From Poa pratensis (lineage: Eukaryota; Streptophyta; Magnoliopsida; Poales; Poaceae), in NCBI GenBank assembly GCA_947311845.1, contig CAMZMU010000063.1, positions 62,230,735 to 62,294,734 on the forward strand: DNA of 64,000 bases. The letters run 5' to 3'. The position numbers and the translations under genes were made by a program. Shown one piece after another: positions 1 through 12,479 of this stretch. Each line of letters begins with the position of its first letter. Within the stretch, counting starts at the first letter, position 1. The notes under the pieces are model-generated. The model ran no database searches. It saw only the letters and a list, made by a program, of their open reading frames with translations, and was not told the DNA's origin.

Positions 1-829
1 CTCGGCGCCAGACAGACAAACACTACAGGACAAACGGTCAAAGATGCCGTGACGTCAGACGGAGAAGGCAAGGAGACAACCCGCACCGAGGCGAGTCGGG
101 ATGGCAAACGTCCCGACGGGCACAAGCCGGCATCAAACAAAAACTTGAGTTAGACCGGACGTTAAAAGCCAAAATCCACCACTCCGAGCCGTTGTTTTCT
201 TTTCTCTGTTTCAGGAGTTCGTTCAACGACACGACCCGGCATTCGCAAGACGAAGACCAAGCCGGAGACGAGTCCCTGACGAACTCGGGGGCTAATGATG
301 GGGGGATGCCCAACCGGGTAGGCCCAGGACCCCGAGTCGGCCTTCAAGGCCGGGTGGCCCAAAGCCCACCCGGTGTACATCTTCCAGGATACCGGGTCCC
401 CGAGGATCCCGGTATGACGGCTCGGGGAGGCGGCAGCAGATATCTTCGAATCAGTCTGCGATTGTGTATCCCGAAGAGTGCGCTCCACGAAGCCGCACTT
501 GTAGGCAGGATAGCTAGCGCCGCCAGCGGAACCCGTCATTCCCTGTAAACCCTAGCCGGCTCCCTATATAAAGCCGGCAAGGAGCAACCCTAGAGGCAGA
601 CTCATCTCATTCCATAGCCTCCGGAGCACCCGCAAGCTCTGGTGCGCACACCATTGTACACCCCATTCAGATCCAAATACATACAAGCAGGAGTAGGTCT
701 TTACCTCATACAGAGGGGCCGAACCTGGGTAAACTCTGCGTGTGCAACCTCTCTGTGAATCCTACGTCGCCTGGCTCACACCCGAGTTAAGCCACCCCGT
801 ATGGCATCTGCCGTGATTACCCCACGACA
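1..829 (+). mobile_element. LTR retrotransposon D, 3' end (internal tail plus 3' LTR)
   Basis: The segment ends in CA at 829, exactly where the minus-strand element C's LTR sequence resumes. A purine-rich tract at about 280-295 (CTCGGGGGCTAA) precedes TGATGGGG at 296, so 296-829 reads as a 534-bp 3' LTR and 1-295 as the internal tail. A TATA box at 565-573 gives plus orientation. The bases next to the junction (ACATC, 830-834) are the expected target duplication; the other copy lies left of the window. No coding sequence is visible. The element is probably Ty3/gypsy, but the family is not assigned. Confidence 0.7.
296..829 (+). repeat. 3' LTR of element D
   Basis: The sequence begins TGATGGGG after a polypurine tract and ends CACGACA. 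It contains TATATAAAG at 565-573 and a GC-rich U3. Only one LTR is in the window, so the left boundary is inferred from the polypurine tract and the TG...CA rule. Confidence 0.6.
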
Positions 830-1854
830 ACATCCGTACCCCTTTCGGTATTAAGTTGCAAGCAACGGACAATTGCATTAAGTAAAGTGCATAATGTAAA
901 CAACACATTTCATCCTTAGACAAAGCATCATTAGGTTACCCCCCTAGTAGCAACAGCACATCCACAACCTTAGAGGTTGCTGTCACTCCCCAGATTCAAT
1001 GGAGACTGAACCCACTATCTAGCATAAATACTCCCTCTTGGAGTCACAAGCATTCACTAGGCCAGAGTTTCAACAAGTAACGGAGAGCATCCAAGATCAT
1101 AAAAGACATAGACATAATATTCAGTATTCAACTTGACATAGTATCAATATTCATCGGATCCCAGCAAACACAACATGTAGCATTACAATAAGATGATCTT
1201 GATCATGATAGGCAGCTCACAAGATCTAAACATGATGGCACAAGAGGAGAAGACAACCATCTAGCTACTGCTATGGACCTATAGTCCAAAGATGAACTAC
1301 TCACACATCACTCCGGAGGCAGGCATGGCGATGTAGAGCCCTCCAGTGATGATTCCCCTCTCCGGCAGGGTGCCGGGAAGAGCTTCAGAACCCTCCCGAG
1401 CTAGGGTTGACGGCGACGGCGGCTCTGGAACTTTTCGTGGAATATGACTCGGGTATTTAGAGTTTTCCCGAATAGATGAATATATAGGCGAAGGGGCAAC
1501 GTCGGTGGAGGCCCGAGGCGTCCTCACCACGTGGCGGCGTGGCAGGAGGTGGGACCGCACCACCACCTGGTGAGGGTGGCCCACGGACCCCCTACGTCTC
1601 TCCTTCGGACTTCGTGAACGTGTCAGAAAAATAGGGACTTTGGCTTTTGTTTCGTCCAATTCCGAGAATATTTCCAGAACAACTTTTCTGAAACAAAAAA
1701 CAGCAGAAAACAGGAACTGGCACTGTGGCATCTTGTTAATAGGTTAGTCCTAGAAAATGCATAAAAATGATATAAAGTGTATATAAAACATGTAGCAATT
1801 GGCATAATATAAGCATGGAACATCAGAAATTATAGATACGTTGGAGACGTATCA
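830..1854 (-). repeat. 3' LTR of element C, truncated by element D
   Basis: The reverse complement starts TGATACGTCTCCAACGTATC at 1854 and matches the 5' LTR at 7444-8462. The rest of this LTR (equivalent to 6866-7443) is missing because D inserted at 829/830. Confidence 0.9.
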
Positions 1855-4565
1855 AGCATCCCCAAGCTTAGTTCTACTCGTCCTCGAGTAGGTAAAACGA
1901 TAACAACAAAATAATTTCTGAGGGACATGCTTCACACAATCTTGATCAAATAATATTGCAAGGCTCATGTCATGAATGAAGTGACTCAAGGCAATGGTCT
2001 ATAGTTTGCTAACAACTAGATAAAGAGTAAACAACTGAATGATATAAGCAAAAAACTTTTCATGAATAGTACTTTCAAGACAAGCATCAAAAAGCTTTGC
2101 ATAAGAGTTAACTCATAAAGCAATAGATTCTAAATAAAGGCATTGAAGCAACACATAGGAAGATTTAAGTTTCAGCAATTGCTTTCAACTTTCAACATGT
2201 ATATCTCATGGATATTGTCAAAACAAAGTAATATAACAAGTGCAATAATTAAGCATATAAGAATTGATGCACACAAAGTTGACACAAGTGTTTGCTTCTG
2301 AGATAGAAAGGAGTAGGTAAACTGACTCAACATAAAGTAAAAGAAAGGCCCTTCGCAGAGGGAAGCAGGGATTAAATCATGTGCTAGAGTTTTTAGGTTT
2401 TTGAAGTCATATAGAGAGCATAAAGTAAGTGTTTGAGAGGTGTTTGTTGTCAACGAATGACAGTGGGCACTCTATCCCCCTTATCACCCAGACTTTCAAG
2501 AGCGGCTCCCATGAAGAACGTTATTTCTACCCAAGGGTAGATCATCCAGCTTTCTTTTGTTTACACATGCATATTTATAAATTGGTATGACACTCCTCCC
2601 AACCTTTGCTTACACAAGCCATGGCTAACCGAATCCTCGGGTGTCTTCCAACAATCACATACCATGGAGGAGTGCCTATTTGATAAAGTTTAACATTTTG
2701 GAAATTTGCTTTTGATAAATCATTGGCAAACATGTGAAGAGAATCAAATGGTTAAAGTTATAATTAATTGGGACTGGGCACCCAATTTGCCAGCTCTTTT
2801 TGCAAAGTTATTGGATAAGCGCATGTATATGCCACTAGTCCATTGGTGAAAGTCTGTCATGAGTAAATGACAAGGTGATAGAGTAAACGCCACATACTTC
2901 CTCATGAGCTATAAAACATTGACACAAATAAGGAGTAATAAAGTTTTGAATAGTTTAAAGGTAGCACATGAATTATTTACTTGGAATGGCAGGAAATACC
3001 ACATAATAGGTAGTTATGGTGGACACAAATGGCATGGGTTTTGGCTCAAGGTTTGGATGCACGAGAAGCATTCCCTCTCAGTACAGAGTTTAGTCTAGCA
3101 AGGTTGTTTGAAGCAAACACAGGATATCAACCGGTACAGCAAGACTTACATAAAAACATATTGCAAGCATTATAAGAGTCTACGCTGTCTCCCTTGTTGT
3201 TCAAACACTTTACCAGAAAATATCTAGACCTTAGAGATAGCAAACATGCAAACCAAGTCTCAACAAGCTCTACGGTAGTTCTCCACTAATAGGCTTTAAC
3301 TACATGATGCAAGAGCTTAAACATGATCTACTTGAGAGCTCAAAACAATTGCAAGCATCAAATTATCCAAGACAATGATCTACAAGAATGAGTATGTCTT
3401 TTTAATATACCATCTACCACATGTAGCATTTTCTGTTTCCAACCAAACACCAATCAACTTATTTCAACACAAAACTCTCTCAAATACTACAACAATGAAA
3501 CAAGAGAGTACTTCTCTACAAGAACTAACAGCAATGAAACAAGAGAGTACTTCTCTACAAGAACAAACAACTCTGAACAAGAGATGCATGAAAAACATGA
3601 GCTAAAAGCATTGCAGTAGCTAGTTAAGAATACTCAACTAATATAAGTGAAGAATATGAGTATTCACATGAAAAGCGGAGCGTGTCTCTCTCCCACACAA
3701 GAATGCTAGGATCCAACTTATTCAGAAAATAAAGATAACAAAGCAAAAATAAAAGCACACATACGCTACAAGTAAAGCACATAAGATGTGAAAGAATTAA
3801 AATATAGTTTCACTAGAGATGACCTGATAAGTTGTTGATGAAGAAGGGGATGCCTTGGGCATCCCAAGCTTAGATGCTTGAGTCTGCTTGAAATATGCTT
3901 GGATGCACCACGGGGCATCCCCAAGCTTAGCCTTTTCACTCTTCTTGATCATATCATATCATCCTTCTCTCTTGATCCTTGAAAACTTTCTTCACACCAA
4001 ACTTAGAATAATTCTCATTAGATGGTTAGTGCATAATAAAAAATTCACATATTCTGTGATGACACATCATCTCCAACACTTCTGGACATTAGCTACAACC
4101 ACTGATATTTTGTGGAGCAAGAAATCCACTCAAACACAGTAAAAGAGAGAATGCAAATCGAAAGGCAGAATCTGTCAAAAACAGAACAGTCTGGAAAGAC
4201 GAATTTTTCGAGGCACTTAAGTTGCTCAGATGCGAAAAGTCCAAATTAATGAAAGTTGCGTACATATATGAGGATCACGCCTAAATTTGTTCAGAATTTT
4301 TGGATTTTTCCGGAATGCATACAGCTCAAAATGGTGGACAGCAAAAATCTGTCTCTGCGCAGAAATCCAAATATAGCATCATCTTTCTATTAAAGGCTTT
4401 ACTTGGCACACCAATGCAATAAAATAAAGATACAAAGGAGTTGTTACAGAAATAAGCAAGCTCCTTGACTCAAAGAAAAATAAAAATTGCAGCAATAAAA
4501 ACATGGGTTGTCTCCCATAAGCGCTTTTCTTTAACGCCTTTCAGCTAGGCGCAGAAAGTGAAAAA
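1855..4565 (-). other. Non-coding 3' half of element C
   Basis: This stretch lies between the protease stop codon and the 3' LTR and has no convincing gene. The polypurine tract adjoins 1854. A perfect palindrome lies at 3846-3864 (GGGATGCC-TTG-GGCATCCC), flanked by AAGCTT motifs. The same arrangement occurs in elements A and B, so the region is conserved within the family without coding. Near 3490-3570 there are two tandem copies of a segment containing ATGAAACAAGAGAGTACT. Confidence 0.75.
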
Positions 4566-6668
4566 TCAAGTGTTTCCAAGTGAAGAAGAATCCAAATCAT
4601 AACTTGTTCTAATAATAGAATCAAAAGGCAACTTCATTCTCTTTCTAGGGAAGTGTTCCATACCTTTCTTGAGTGGGAATTGGCACCTTATATTTTCTTC
4701 TTTCATATCAATAATGGCACCAACAGTTCTAAGAAAAGGTCTTCCCAAAACAATAGGACAAGATGCATTGCATTCGATGTCCATAACAACAAAATCAACA
4801 GGGACAAGGTTATTGTTAACCATAATAAGAATATCATCAACTGTCCCTAAAGGTTTCTTCATAGCATTATCAGCAAGATAAACATCCAAATAACAATGTT
4901 CCAAAGGTGGCAAATCAAGCATATCATAAAGTTTCTTACGCATAACAGAAATGCTAGCACCAAGATCACATAAAGCATTGCAATCAAAATCATTCACCTT
5001 CATCTTAATGATGGGCTCCCAACCATCTTCTAACTTCCTAGGGATAGAAGCTTCATGTTTTAATTTCTCTTCCCTAGCTTGTATGAGAGCATTTGTAATA
5101 TGTTTTGTAAAAGCCATATTAATAGCACTAGCATTAGGACTTCTAGCTAGCTTTTGCAAGAACATAATTACTTCAGAAATATTGCAATCATCAAAATCAA
5201 AATCATTTTGGTCAATGGCAAAGGAACCATTGTCTCCATATTTCGAAAAATTTCAGCACTCTTATCAAGAACAGTTTCAGTGGTTTTGGGCAATTTTAAA
5301 CGTTTTGCAGGGGTGTTAGAAACATTGCCAACACCAATTATGTTACCATTGATAGTGGGAGGCTTACTAGCATGTGAAGCATTAGCATTACTAGCGGTGG
5401 TAATAGTACAAACTCTAGCTATACTATTCTCTTTTTCAATTTTATCCTCTCTTTCCCACCTAGCATGCAACTCAGCCAACATCCTAATATTGTTGTCAAT
5501 TTTAACTTGGATATCATTGACAGTAGCAAAAGTCTTGTTCTCTTTAACATCATTAGGCATAACTTTTAGTTTCAAAAGATCAACATCAAGAGAAAGACTA
5601 TCAACCTTAGAAGCAAGAACAACAATTTTAGCAAGCTTTTCCTCAACAGTTTTGTTAAAAGCATTTTGTGTACTAATGAAATCATTAAGCATGGCTTCAA
5701 GATCAGAGGACAAACTTCTATTATTGCTGTAGGAATTACCATAAGAGTCGCCATAACCATTACCACTATTTGCAGGATAAGGCCTATAATTGATGCTACC
5801 AAAATTATTCCTATAAGCATTGTTGTTGAAGTTGTTATTTTTAATGAAGTTCACATCAACATGCTCCTCTTGAGCAACCAATGAAACTAAAGGAACATTA
5901 TTTGGATCGACATGAGATTTACCATTCACAAGCATAGACATAATAACATCAATCTTATCACTCAAAGAGCAGGTTTCTTCAACAGAATTTACCTTCTTAC
6001 CTTGAGGAGTCCTTTCGGTATGCCACTCGGAATAGTTAATCATCATATGATCAAGAAACTTTGTTGCAGAACCCAAAGTGATGGACATGAAGGTCCCTCC
6101 AGAGGCCGAATCCAACAAATTCCTTGAAGAAAAAATTCAGTCCTGCATAAAAGGTTTGGATGATCATCCAAGCAGTCAGTCCATGGGTGGGACAATTCTT
6201 TACCAAAGATTTCATTCTTTCCCATGCTTGGGCAACATGTTCATTATCAAATTGCTTGAAATTCATAATGCTACTTCTCAAGGATATAATCTTAGCAGGA
6301 GGATAATATTTTCCAATGAAAGCATCTTTGCATTTAGTCCATGAATCAATACTATTTCTAGGCAAAGATAGCAACCATTCTTTAGCTCTTCCTCTCAAAG
6401 AGAAAGGAAATAATTTCAGTTTTATAATATCCCCATCCATATCCTTATACTTTTGCATCTCACAAAGTTCAACAAAATTATTAAGATGGGCAGCAACATC
6501 ATCAGTACTAACACCAGAAAATTGCTCTTTCATAACAAGATTTAATAGAGCAGGTTTAATTTCATAAAAGTCTGCTTTAGAAGCAGGTGGAGCAATAGGA
6601 GTGCATATGAAATCATTATTATTTGTGCTTGTGAAGTCACACAACTTGGTGTTCTCAGGAGTACTCAT
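4566..6668 (-). pseudogene. Gag-aspartic protease of element C (frame-broken)
   Basis: The start is the ATG of MSTPENTK at 6668, because the same residues begin the homologous frame in element B. Residues up to about 6100 form a retrotransposon Gag domain (WLLSLPRNSI, KCKDAFIGKYYPP, AQAWERMKSL). The middle (6118 to about 5240) is in a shifted frame and holds an Asn-rich linker and a coiled-coil-like segment. The last third (5165-4566) returns to the first frame and carries a retropepsin-like protease with ALCDLGASISVM, where DLG replaces the usual DT/SG, and VLGRPFLRT. Single-base indels lie near 6105 and 5240. The total span of 2103 nt equals that of B once B's breaks are counted. Polymerase domains are absent. 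Confidence 0.88.
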
Positions 6669-6836
6669 TTTAGCAAAATAAAGCCTAGGCCGAAATAACA
6701 AAAATAAAACAAGTAACTAATTTTTTTTGTATTTTTGATAAAGAGAGCAAACAAGACAAATAAAAATAAACTAAGCAAGACAATAACAAAGTAAAGAGAT
6801 TGGAAGTGAGAGACTTCCCTAACAGAAGGCTTGATC

Positions 6837-6854
6837 TCCCCGGCAACGGCGCCA
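6837..6854 (-). other. Primer binding site of element C (tRNA-Asp type)
   Basis: The minus strand reads TGGCGCCGTTGCCGGGGA, which is complementary to the 3' end of plant tRNA-Asp including CCA. This primer is typical of the Athila lineage. It lies 11 bases inside the 5' LTR end at 6866. Confidence 0.85.
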
Positions 6855-6865
6855 GAAAACTTGCT

Positions 6866-8462
6866 TGATGCGTGTAAACCACACATCGTTTGGAGACCAC
6901 AAGAGTAAGGTTTGATGAGTGTAGCGGCAAGTCTCCCCTCAGTAAGAAACCGAGGTTATCGAACCAGTAGGAGATGAAGACACTTCTGAAGGTGTCAACG
7001 GCGCCAGAAAACTTGTTGCGTCGATGGGGTGGTTCCGACGGTTGACTTGGAGCCTGCACACAAGACAATCAAACTACTTTGCCCCCAACGAAACGGTGAG
7101 GGTGTCAATCCCACCGACTTGCTGAAAACAAAGGATTAGACGTATAGTGTGGAAAATGATGTTTAATTGCAGAGAATGAAAGAGAACAATGATTGCAGTA
7201 GGTTGTATTTCAGATGTAAAAGAATGGACCGGGGTCCACGGTTCACTAGTGGTGTCTCTCCATAATAAATAACTAACATGCTGGGTAAACAAATTACAGC
7301 TGGGCAATTGACAATATTGATAAGTGCATAACATGCATGTGCAAGTTGTGGTGTCTACTATGAGATTCATTTGGGCATTACGCCAAAGTACACAGACCGC
7401 TATCCAGCATGCATCTGTGCCTAAATAGTCCACCTTCAGGTTAACATCCGTACCCCTTCCGGTATTAAGTTGCAAGCAACAGACAATTGCATTAAGTAAA
7501 GTGCATAATGTAAACAACACATTCATCCTTAGACAAAGCATCATTAGGTTACCCCTAGTAGCAACAGCACATCCACAACCTTAGGGGTTGTTGTCACTCC
7601 CCAGATTCAATGGAGACTAAACCCACTATCTAGAATAAATACTCCCTCTTGGAGTCACAAGCATTCACTTGGCCAGAGTTTCAACAAGTAACGGAGAGCA
7701 TGCAAGATCATAAAAGACATAGACATAATATTCAGTATTCAACTTGACATAGTATCAATATTCATCGGATCCCAGCAAACACAACATGTAGCATTACAAT
7801 AAGATGATCTTGATCATGATAGGCAGCTCACAAGATCTAAACATGATGGCACAAGAGGAGAAGACAACCATCTAGCTACTGCTATGGACCCATAGTCCAA
7901 AGATGAACTACTCACACATCACTCCGGAGGCAGGCATGGCGATGTAGAGCCTCCGGTGATGATTCCCCTCTCCGACAGGGTGCCGGGAAGAGCTTCAGAA
8001 CCCTCCGAGTTAGGGTTGACGGCGGCGGCGGCTCTGGAACTTTTCGTGGAATATGACTCGGGTATTTAGGATTTTCCCGAATAGATGAATATATAGGCGA
8101 AGGGGCAACGTCGGTGGAGGCCCGAGGCGTCCTCACCACGTGGCGGCGCGGCAGGAGGTGGGACCGCGCCACCACCTGGTGAGGGTGGCCCACGGCCCCA
8201 CTTCATCTCTCCTTTGGACTTCGTGAACGTGTCAGAAAAATAGGGACTTTGGCTTTTGTTTCGTCCAATTCCGAGAATATTTCCAGAACAACTTTTCTGA
8301 AACCAAAAACAGCAGAAAACAGGAACTGGCACTGTGGCATCTTGTTAATAGGTTAGTCCCAGAAAATGCATAAAAATGATATAAGTGTATATAAAACATG
8401 TAGCAATTGGCATAATATAAGCATGGAACATCAGAAATTATAGATACGTTGGAGACGTATCA
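6866..8462 (-). repeat. 5' LTR of element C
   Basis: The LTR is 1597 bp. It starts TGATACGTCTCCAACGTATC at 8462 and ends GCATCA at 6866 on the minus strand. A second partial primer-like motif (TGGCGCCGTTG) lies inside it near 7000-7012. Confidence 0.88.
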
Positions 8463-8735
8463 AGGGAGTATGAACCTATTCCTTCAAATCATCAACTGTC
8501 GCTGATTGCACCAGAGAGTTAGAACCACAATGAAAAAACCCACAAAAACCGAGCAACTGGACAAGACAGAAACACGTGATCTACAGTTTCATCTGTAGCA
8601 CAAAACATACAATGGTTTTGCCCACCCAACCTCTTTTTAAAGATTTTCTTTAGTGAAAGTCTCCTCCCCATCAGCATCCACTAGAAAATCTTAATTTTGG
8701 TAGGAAGTTTCATCTTCTAGAGTTGTTTGAAACTC
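8463..8735 (-). mobile_element. LINE fragment, zinc-finger end of reverse transcriptase ORF
   Basis: The minus-strand translation, with stops, shows the LINE zf-RVT pattern: a KIKIF-like start, then CxxC-type CMFCATDETVDHVF and LSCPVARFLW. It is a decayed ORF2 C-terminal fragment truncated by element C at the right-hand base of the LTR. No poly(A) end or duplication was found. Confidence 0.7.
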
Positions 8736-9078
8736 TTAGAAGAAGAATTTTCACATCACCAACATCTAAAGATGGACTAGCCGACAACCTTGACCTCGCC
8801 TGAGCCGTCGGATGTGGTTTCGACGCCCATTTTTCATCCCCGTAGACGCATAGCTCCGATGATCTTCTCACAAAAGAGGTTTGTGAGTTGCTCAGCAGCT
8901 TGGAGGCTGCTATATATATTCATGGATGTGGAAGGCGATCGCTTGCCTCCCAATGGGGGCACCAAGCACAAAAGTAAGGTGAGTGATTGTCCTCTGACCA
9001 ACACTCGGAAGGAGAAAAGCCACTCAGGTGCAAACACGAGAAGAGTTGCGTGGTAGGAAAGGCATCAGGGATGGCTTG
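8736..9078. other. No recognised gene
   Basis: The stretch continues from the LINE fragment into mixed-composition DNA. Open frames of 67-88 codons occur on both strands but resemble nothing recognised. Confidence 0.5.
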
Positions 9079-9091
9079 ATAGATAATCTTT

Positions 9092-9246
9092 CATAAGAAG
9101 TGAGTCCAGCTCACTTGGTTAGGGAAGTGGATGTACAAACTAGTCACCCAGGTTCAAGTCCTTCACGGATGCCGATTCAGGTTCTTATTATTTCAAAAAC
9201 AAAAACCGCTGTAGGGGCTTCCCCTACCGCATTGCTTTCAAAAAAA
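9092..9246 (+). mobile_element. SINE with 13-bp target-site duplication
   Basis: The element is flanked by identical ATAGATAATCTTT at 9079-9091 and 9247-9259. It contains a tRNA-like A box near 9110-9128 (GCTCACTTGGTTAGG) and a B box GGTTCAAGTCC near 9151-9161, the internal RNA polymerase III promoter of tRNA-derived SINEs. A 7-bp hairpin (GTAGGGG/CCCCTAC, 9211-9227) lies just before the A-rich tail. No coding capacity is present. It would depend on LINE enzymes for retroposition. Confidence 0.9.
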
Positions 9247-9259
9247 ATAGATAATCTTT

Positions 9260-9479
9260 GATTTCCTCGATTGTCCTCTTGGTTTGGGTCGTTCTTTGGC
9301 TTTGGTGTTGCCCTTTGCATTTTATTGAGGTGTTATAGTCGACTGTTGGGTTGTGTTATTCAAGTGTTAGGGCTGCGATTTTAGTGTGTTTGGAAAGTTC
9401 GTCAGGTTGTCGTTATGATCGTGTAGGTCAGTGTATATAAGTTCTTGCCTGGTTTCCCGTAAATTAATTTGGAAATTCT
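9260..9479. other. No recognised gene
   Basis: This is T-rich DNA between the SINE and the next LINE fragment; no motif was recognised. Confidence 0.4.
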
Positions 9480-10300
9480 TTTCTTCTTAATTAATAGATT
9501 GAGACAAAGTGTTTTGTCTCCTTTAAAAACAATCTTAGAAGAATTTCTTTATTGGATGTCGTATAAGGATTTAATAGTAACTCCTTTCCCAGTTTCCGAA
9601 AAATCTCTATTATCTTCAGATTTAATTCAACTCCACGAATTACATCCAAAAGCTTACTCCACTCCACATCAAATTCATTTGCTAAAAATAAGGCAAGCAC
9701 CCCTCGATGTAAGGACCCTATCCACCTTAATATTATTAAGGGAATCCACAGTCAAACTGGAGATAATGGGGGACTCGGGGTCACCCTACCTCACAAGACT
9801 GTCATTATTGAAACACCCTACCTCCACAGTCAAACTGGAGATAACTTTTCCATTAGTAATTCTACCAAAAATAAGATCATTCTAGGATTCTGAAAACCTT
9901 TTTTTAGCATAGCATTGTAAAGGAAAGCCCAATTGACATTATCGTATGACTTTTCAAAATCAACTTTGAAAGGCACACCACAAATTATTTTCTCTTGACT
10001 TCATGGAGAACGTTATGCATAATGACAACTCCTTCCACGATGAATTGTTTTTCATGAAAGCAATTTTAGCCTTGACTATTAAAATATCAGCTACTAAATC
10101 CAACCTATTATTCATACCTTTTGTTATATTCTTGGCACTCTCATTTTTCAGGAAAACGGGCCTGAATTTTTGAATTACCAAATCATCCTTACATTTAGGT
10201 AAAAGAGCGATGGTACCAAAATTCTGTCTACCAATATCTGGCGCCCCTTTAACAATATCATCAAATAGTTTATTCATGGGTACTTCAACAAAAGCCCAGA
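9480..10300 (-). mobile_element. LINE fragment, reverse transcriptase core
   Basis: The minus strand encodes an L1-type reverse transcriptase start (DIGRQNFGTIALLPK at 10240-10190) and, further down, FKVDFEKSYDNVNWAFLYNA near 9965-9905, the motif A region with the catalytic Asp. A decayed GDPESP motif, equivalent to RQGDPLSP, follows near 9780. Frames are broken. A 22-bp segment is repeated directly at 9745-9766 and 9823-9844. Neither LINE end is visible. Confidence 0.8.
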
Positions 10301-10895
10301 AGAAGTGATAGAATTATCATGGAAAACCATCCTAGGATTTATTATGTGTGCCATTGTGAGTAGTATGTTTTAAAAAAATTCAATATTAAACACCCTATTT
10401 ACTTCAGATTTTCTTCATGACCAAATTTTGAGGAAATCACAATGGAGCAGACCCGAGCCCTATTAAATGGGCCAAGCAAGTTCTCACTTGTTCAATTTTT
10501 GGACCAGCAAATAAGAAATAATTATTTTGAGTAGAACATACAGTTATGTAATGGTCACAAGGATTGAGTTTTGGCACACTCCCTGGTTTTTAAATACATT
10601 TTTAAACACATTAAAAATGTCAAAAAATCATACCAGACATTTCGCATACACATATCAACACTCCATGTGCTCATGGAGCTGAAAACCGATTTTTTTTGTG
10701 TTTTTTATAAACCATAAAGACATCAGTTTTCCGTCAAACAGCTGGCGCATGGAATATCGAGATGTACATAACCAATTTTGTTCCGAATTTTTTGACTTTC
10801 ATAATGTTGTTTTGCGGTTGCAGGAGCATATATGTGCTCCCGTGTGCCAAATTGAATTTCCGGCTAACTTGTATAATGAACATGAACGAACAATA
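10301..10895. other. No gene recognised; two short palindromes
   Basis: This is AT-rich DNA. CTCCATG-TGCT-CATGGAG lies near 10662-10680, and GGAGCATATATGTGCTCC near 10823-10840. These may be inner parts of an unidentified small transposon. No terminal repeats were found. Confidence 0.35.
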
Positions 10896-11992
10896 GGCGT
10901 CCATCTTGCTCAAGTTCAGCCGCAACCGATTGATTCACCGTTTTGGAAGGGAATTATGGCTGTAAAAAACGAGTTCTTTTTAGAGAGGTTCGTTTACCCT
11001 TGGTAATGGTCGAAATACAAGGTTTTGGGAGGATACATGGCTTGGGAACAAACCTTTGGCAGTTCAGTATCCCTCTTTGTTTACCATTGCTCGCCATAAA
11101 ATGTTTTGGTGGCTGATGTGTTAGCAAACAATCCTTTAAACATTGAGTTTAGGAGGAATTTAACTCAGGATAAATGGGCGTCTTGGGTGAGATTAGTAGA
11201 ACGGTTGATGATCGTTAATCTATCTACTGAAGAGGGTCATTTCAAGTGGAATTTCACCACTAATGGCTTCCTCACTGGAAACATTATGCATGGTCACACT
11301 CCTTTCTTGCGCAAATATCTATGGACATTGAAAGTTCCGTTAAAGATAAAAAAATTATGTGGTTCCTGCAACGAAAAGTAATTCTTACTAAGGATAACTT
11401 GATTAAAAGAAATTGGATGGGTTGTAAAACAGTGCGCAGCCGAAGAGTCGGTTGAGCACCTTTTTATCTCCTGTCCCTTTGTTAAGAGTATTTGGAGACT
11501 TGTTCATTTTACTTTTAGTATCTCTCCGTCGTCTAGCGTGGCTAATTTGTTTGGACATTGGTTAGATGGTGTAGATAAGAAAACTAAGGCACGTATACGC
11601 ATTGGTGTTTGTGCCATCCTATGGGCCATTTGGAATAGTCGAAATGACTTGGTGTTTAACAAATCAAACAATGCTAATTTCTCGCAGGTGATTCATCGTG
11701 CTATCTAATGGATTCAACTATGGGCCTTCCTCCTACCTGTGGACCAGAGGGTCCTTGGCGGTTGTCTGGGCTATCCACTGCCAGCATGGGTGACAACATA
11801 TTAGAAGACTACAAGATGTGTAGTTCTTTTTGCTTAGCTTGTTTTCGCTGGCTGATGTCTGCGGCCACGTTGGCTTATCCTTGATTTATAATAAGCTATC
11901 CGCATACTCTTACAACGTTGATACTTTTTATTAATATAAATGGTTGTGTTCATCATCACGATACAGAGGCGGGCTAACCTTTTCGGAAAAAA
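10896..11992 (+). mobile_element. LINE 3' fragment
   Basis: The plus strand carries the C-terminal part of an L1-type ORF2 with frameshifts: PIDSPFWKGIMAVK at 10926, HFKWNFTTNGFLTG at 11239 and KYLWTLKVPLKIK at 11310, then a degraded zf-RVT segment. The end has a LINE-like 3' UTR (ATACAGAGGCGGGCTAACC) and a short A run at about 11990. It is 5'-truncated and not functional. Confidence 0.85.
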
Positions 11993-12479
11993 GAATCTAA
12001 AAAAAGTCGTAATGGCTTGTGTTGCTAGGTTAAGGAAGACCTAGGTTTCATTCTATTGTTGGTAGAAATAGTTGCAGGTTCCGGGACGACAACTATTCGT
12101 TTACTTAAACAACAAATTCCGGGACGACAACTTGAAGTTTAAAGGGTTAGGGATAATACTATTATCCCTTTTCTTGTAAGTAGCTGGTTATAGGTATAGG
12201 GCTAATACTACAACTTTGGATTTTATCGACTTTCGTCAGATTTTTCATTAATTAGTTATGCCATTCTCCTCTTCTTATCTTATGATTTAGTTGTGCTTTA
12301 ATTTTTCACAAAACAAGATCTAAGTAAGGTTTGCAGGTTATCCATTTGGCTACCACTGGACCGGTATGTGGTCCTATCTCCAACCAGAACCTGGCAGAGG
12401 GCCAGTGGTCATAATCTTTACCACATACGTAGGTTGGACAACTGAAAAGTTGATTGATTGTTTTTCTATTTCAAACATT
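11993..12479. other. No recognised gene
   Basis: AT-rich DNA. TTCCGGGACGACAACT occurs twice, near 12079 and 12117. No coding evidence. Confidence 0.4.

Larger units (their letters stand above)
830..8462 (-). mobile_element. Athila-like non-autonomous LTR retrotransposon C
   Basis: On the minus strand the element runs from the 5' LTR (8462 to 6866) through a primer site, a broken gag-protease frame (6668 to 4566), about 2.7 kb of non-coding DNA and a polypurine tract (AAGCTTGGGGATGC, just right of 1854) to a 3' LTR (1854 to 830). Element D cuts the 3' LTR. No reverse transcriptase, RNase H or integrase motif is visible. The two LTRs differ by several substitutions as well as indels, so C looks older than element B. 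Elements A and B at the other end of the window are relatives in the opposite orientation. Confidence 0.9.
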
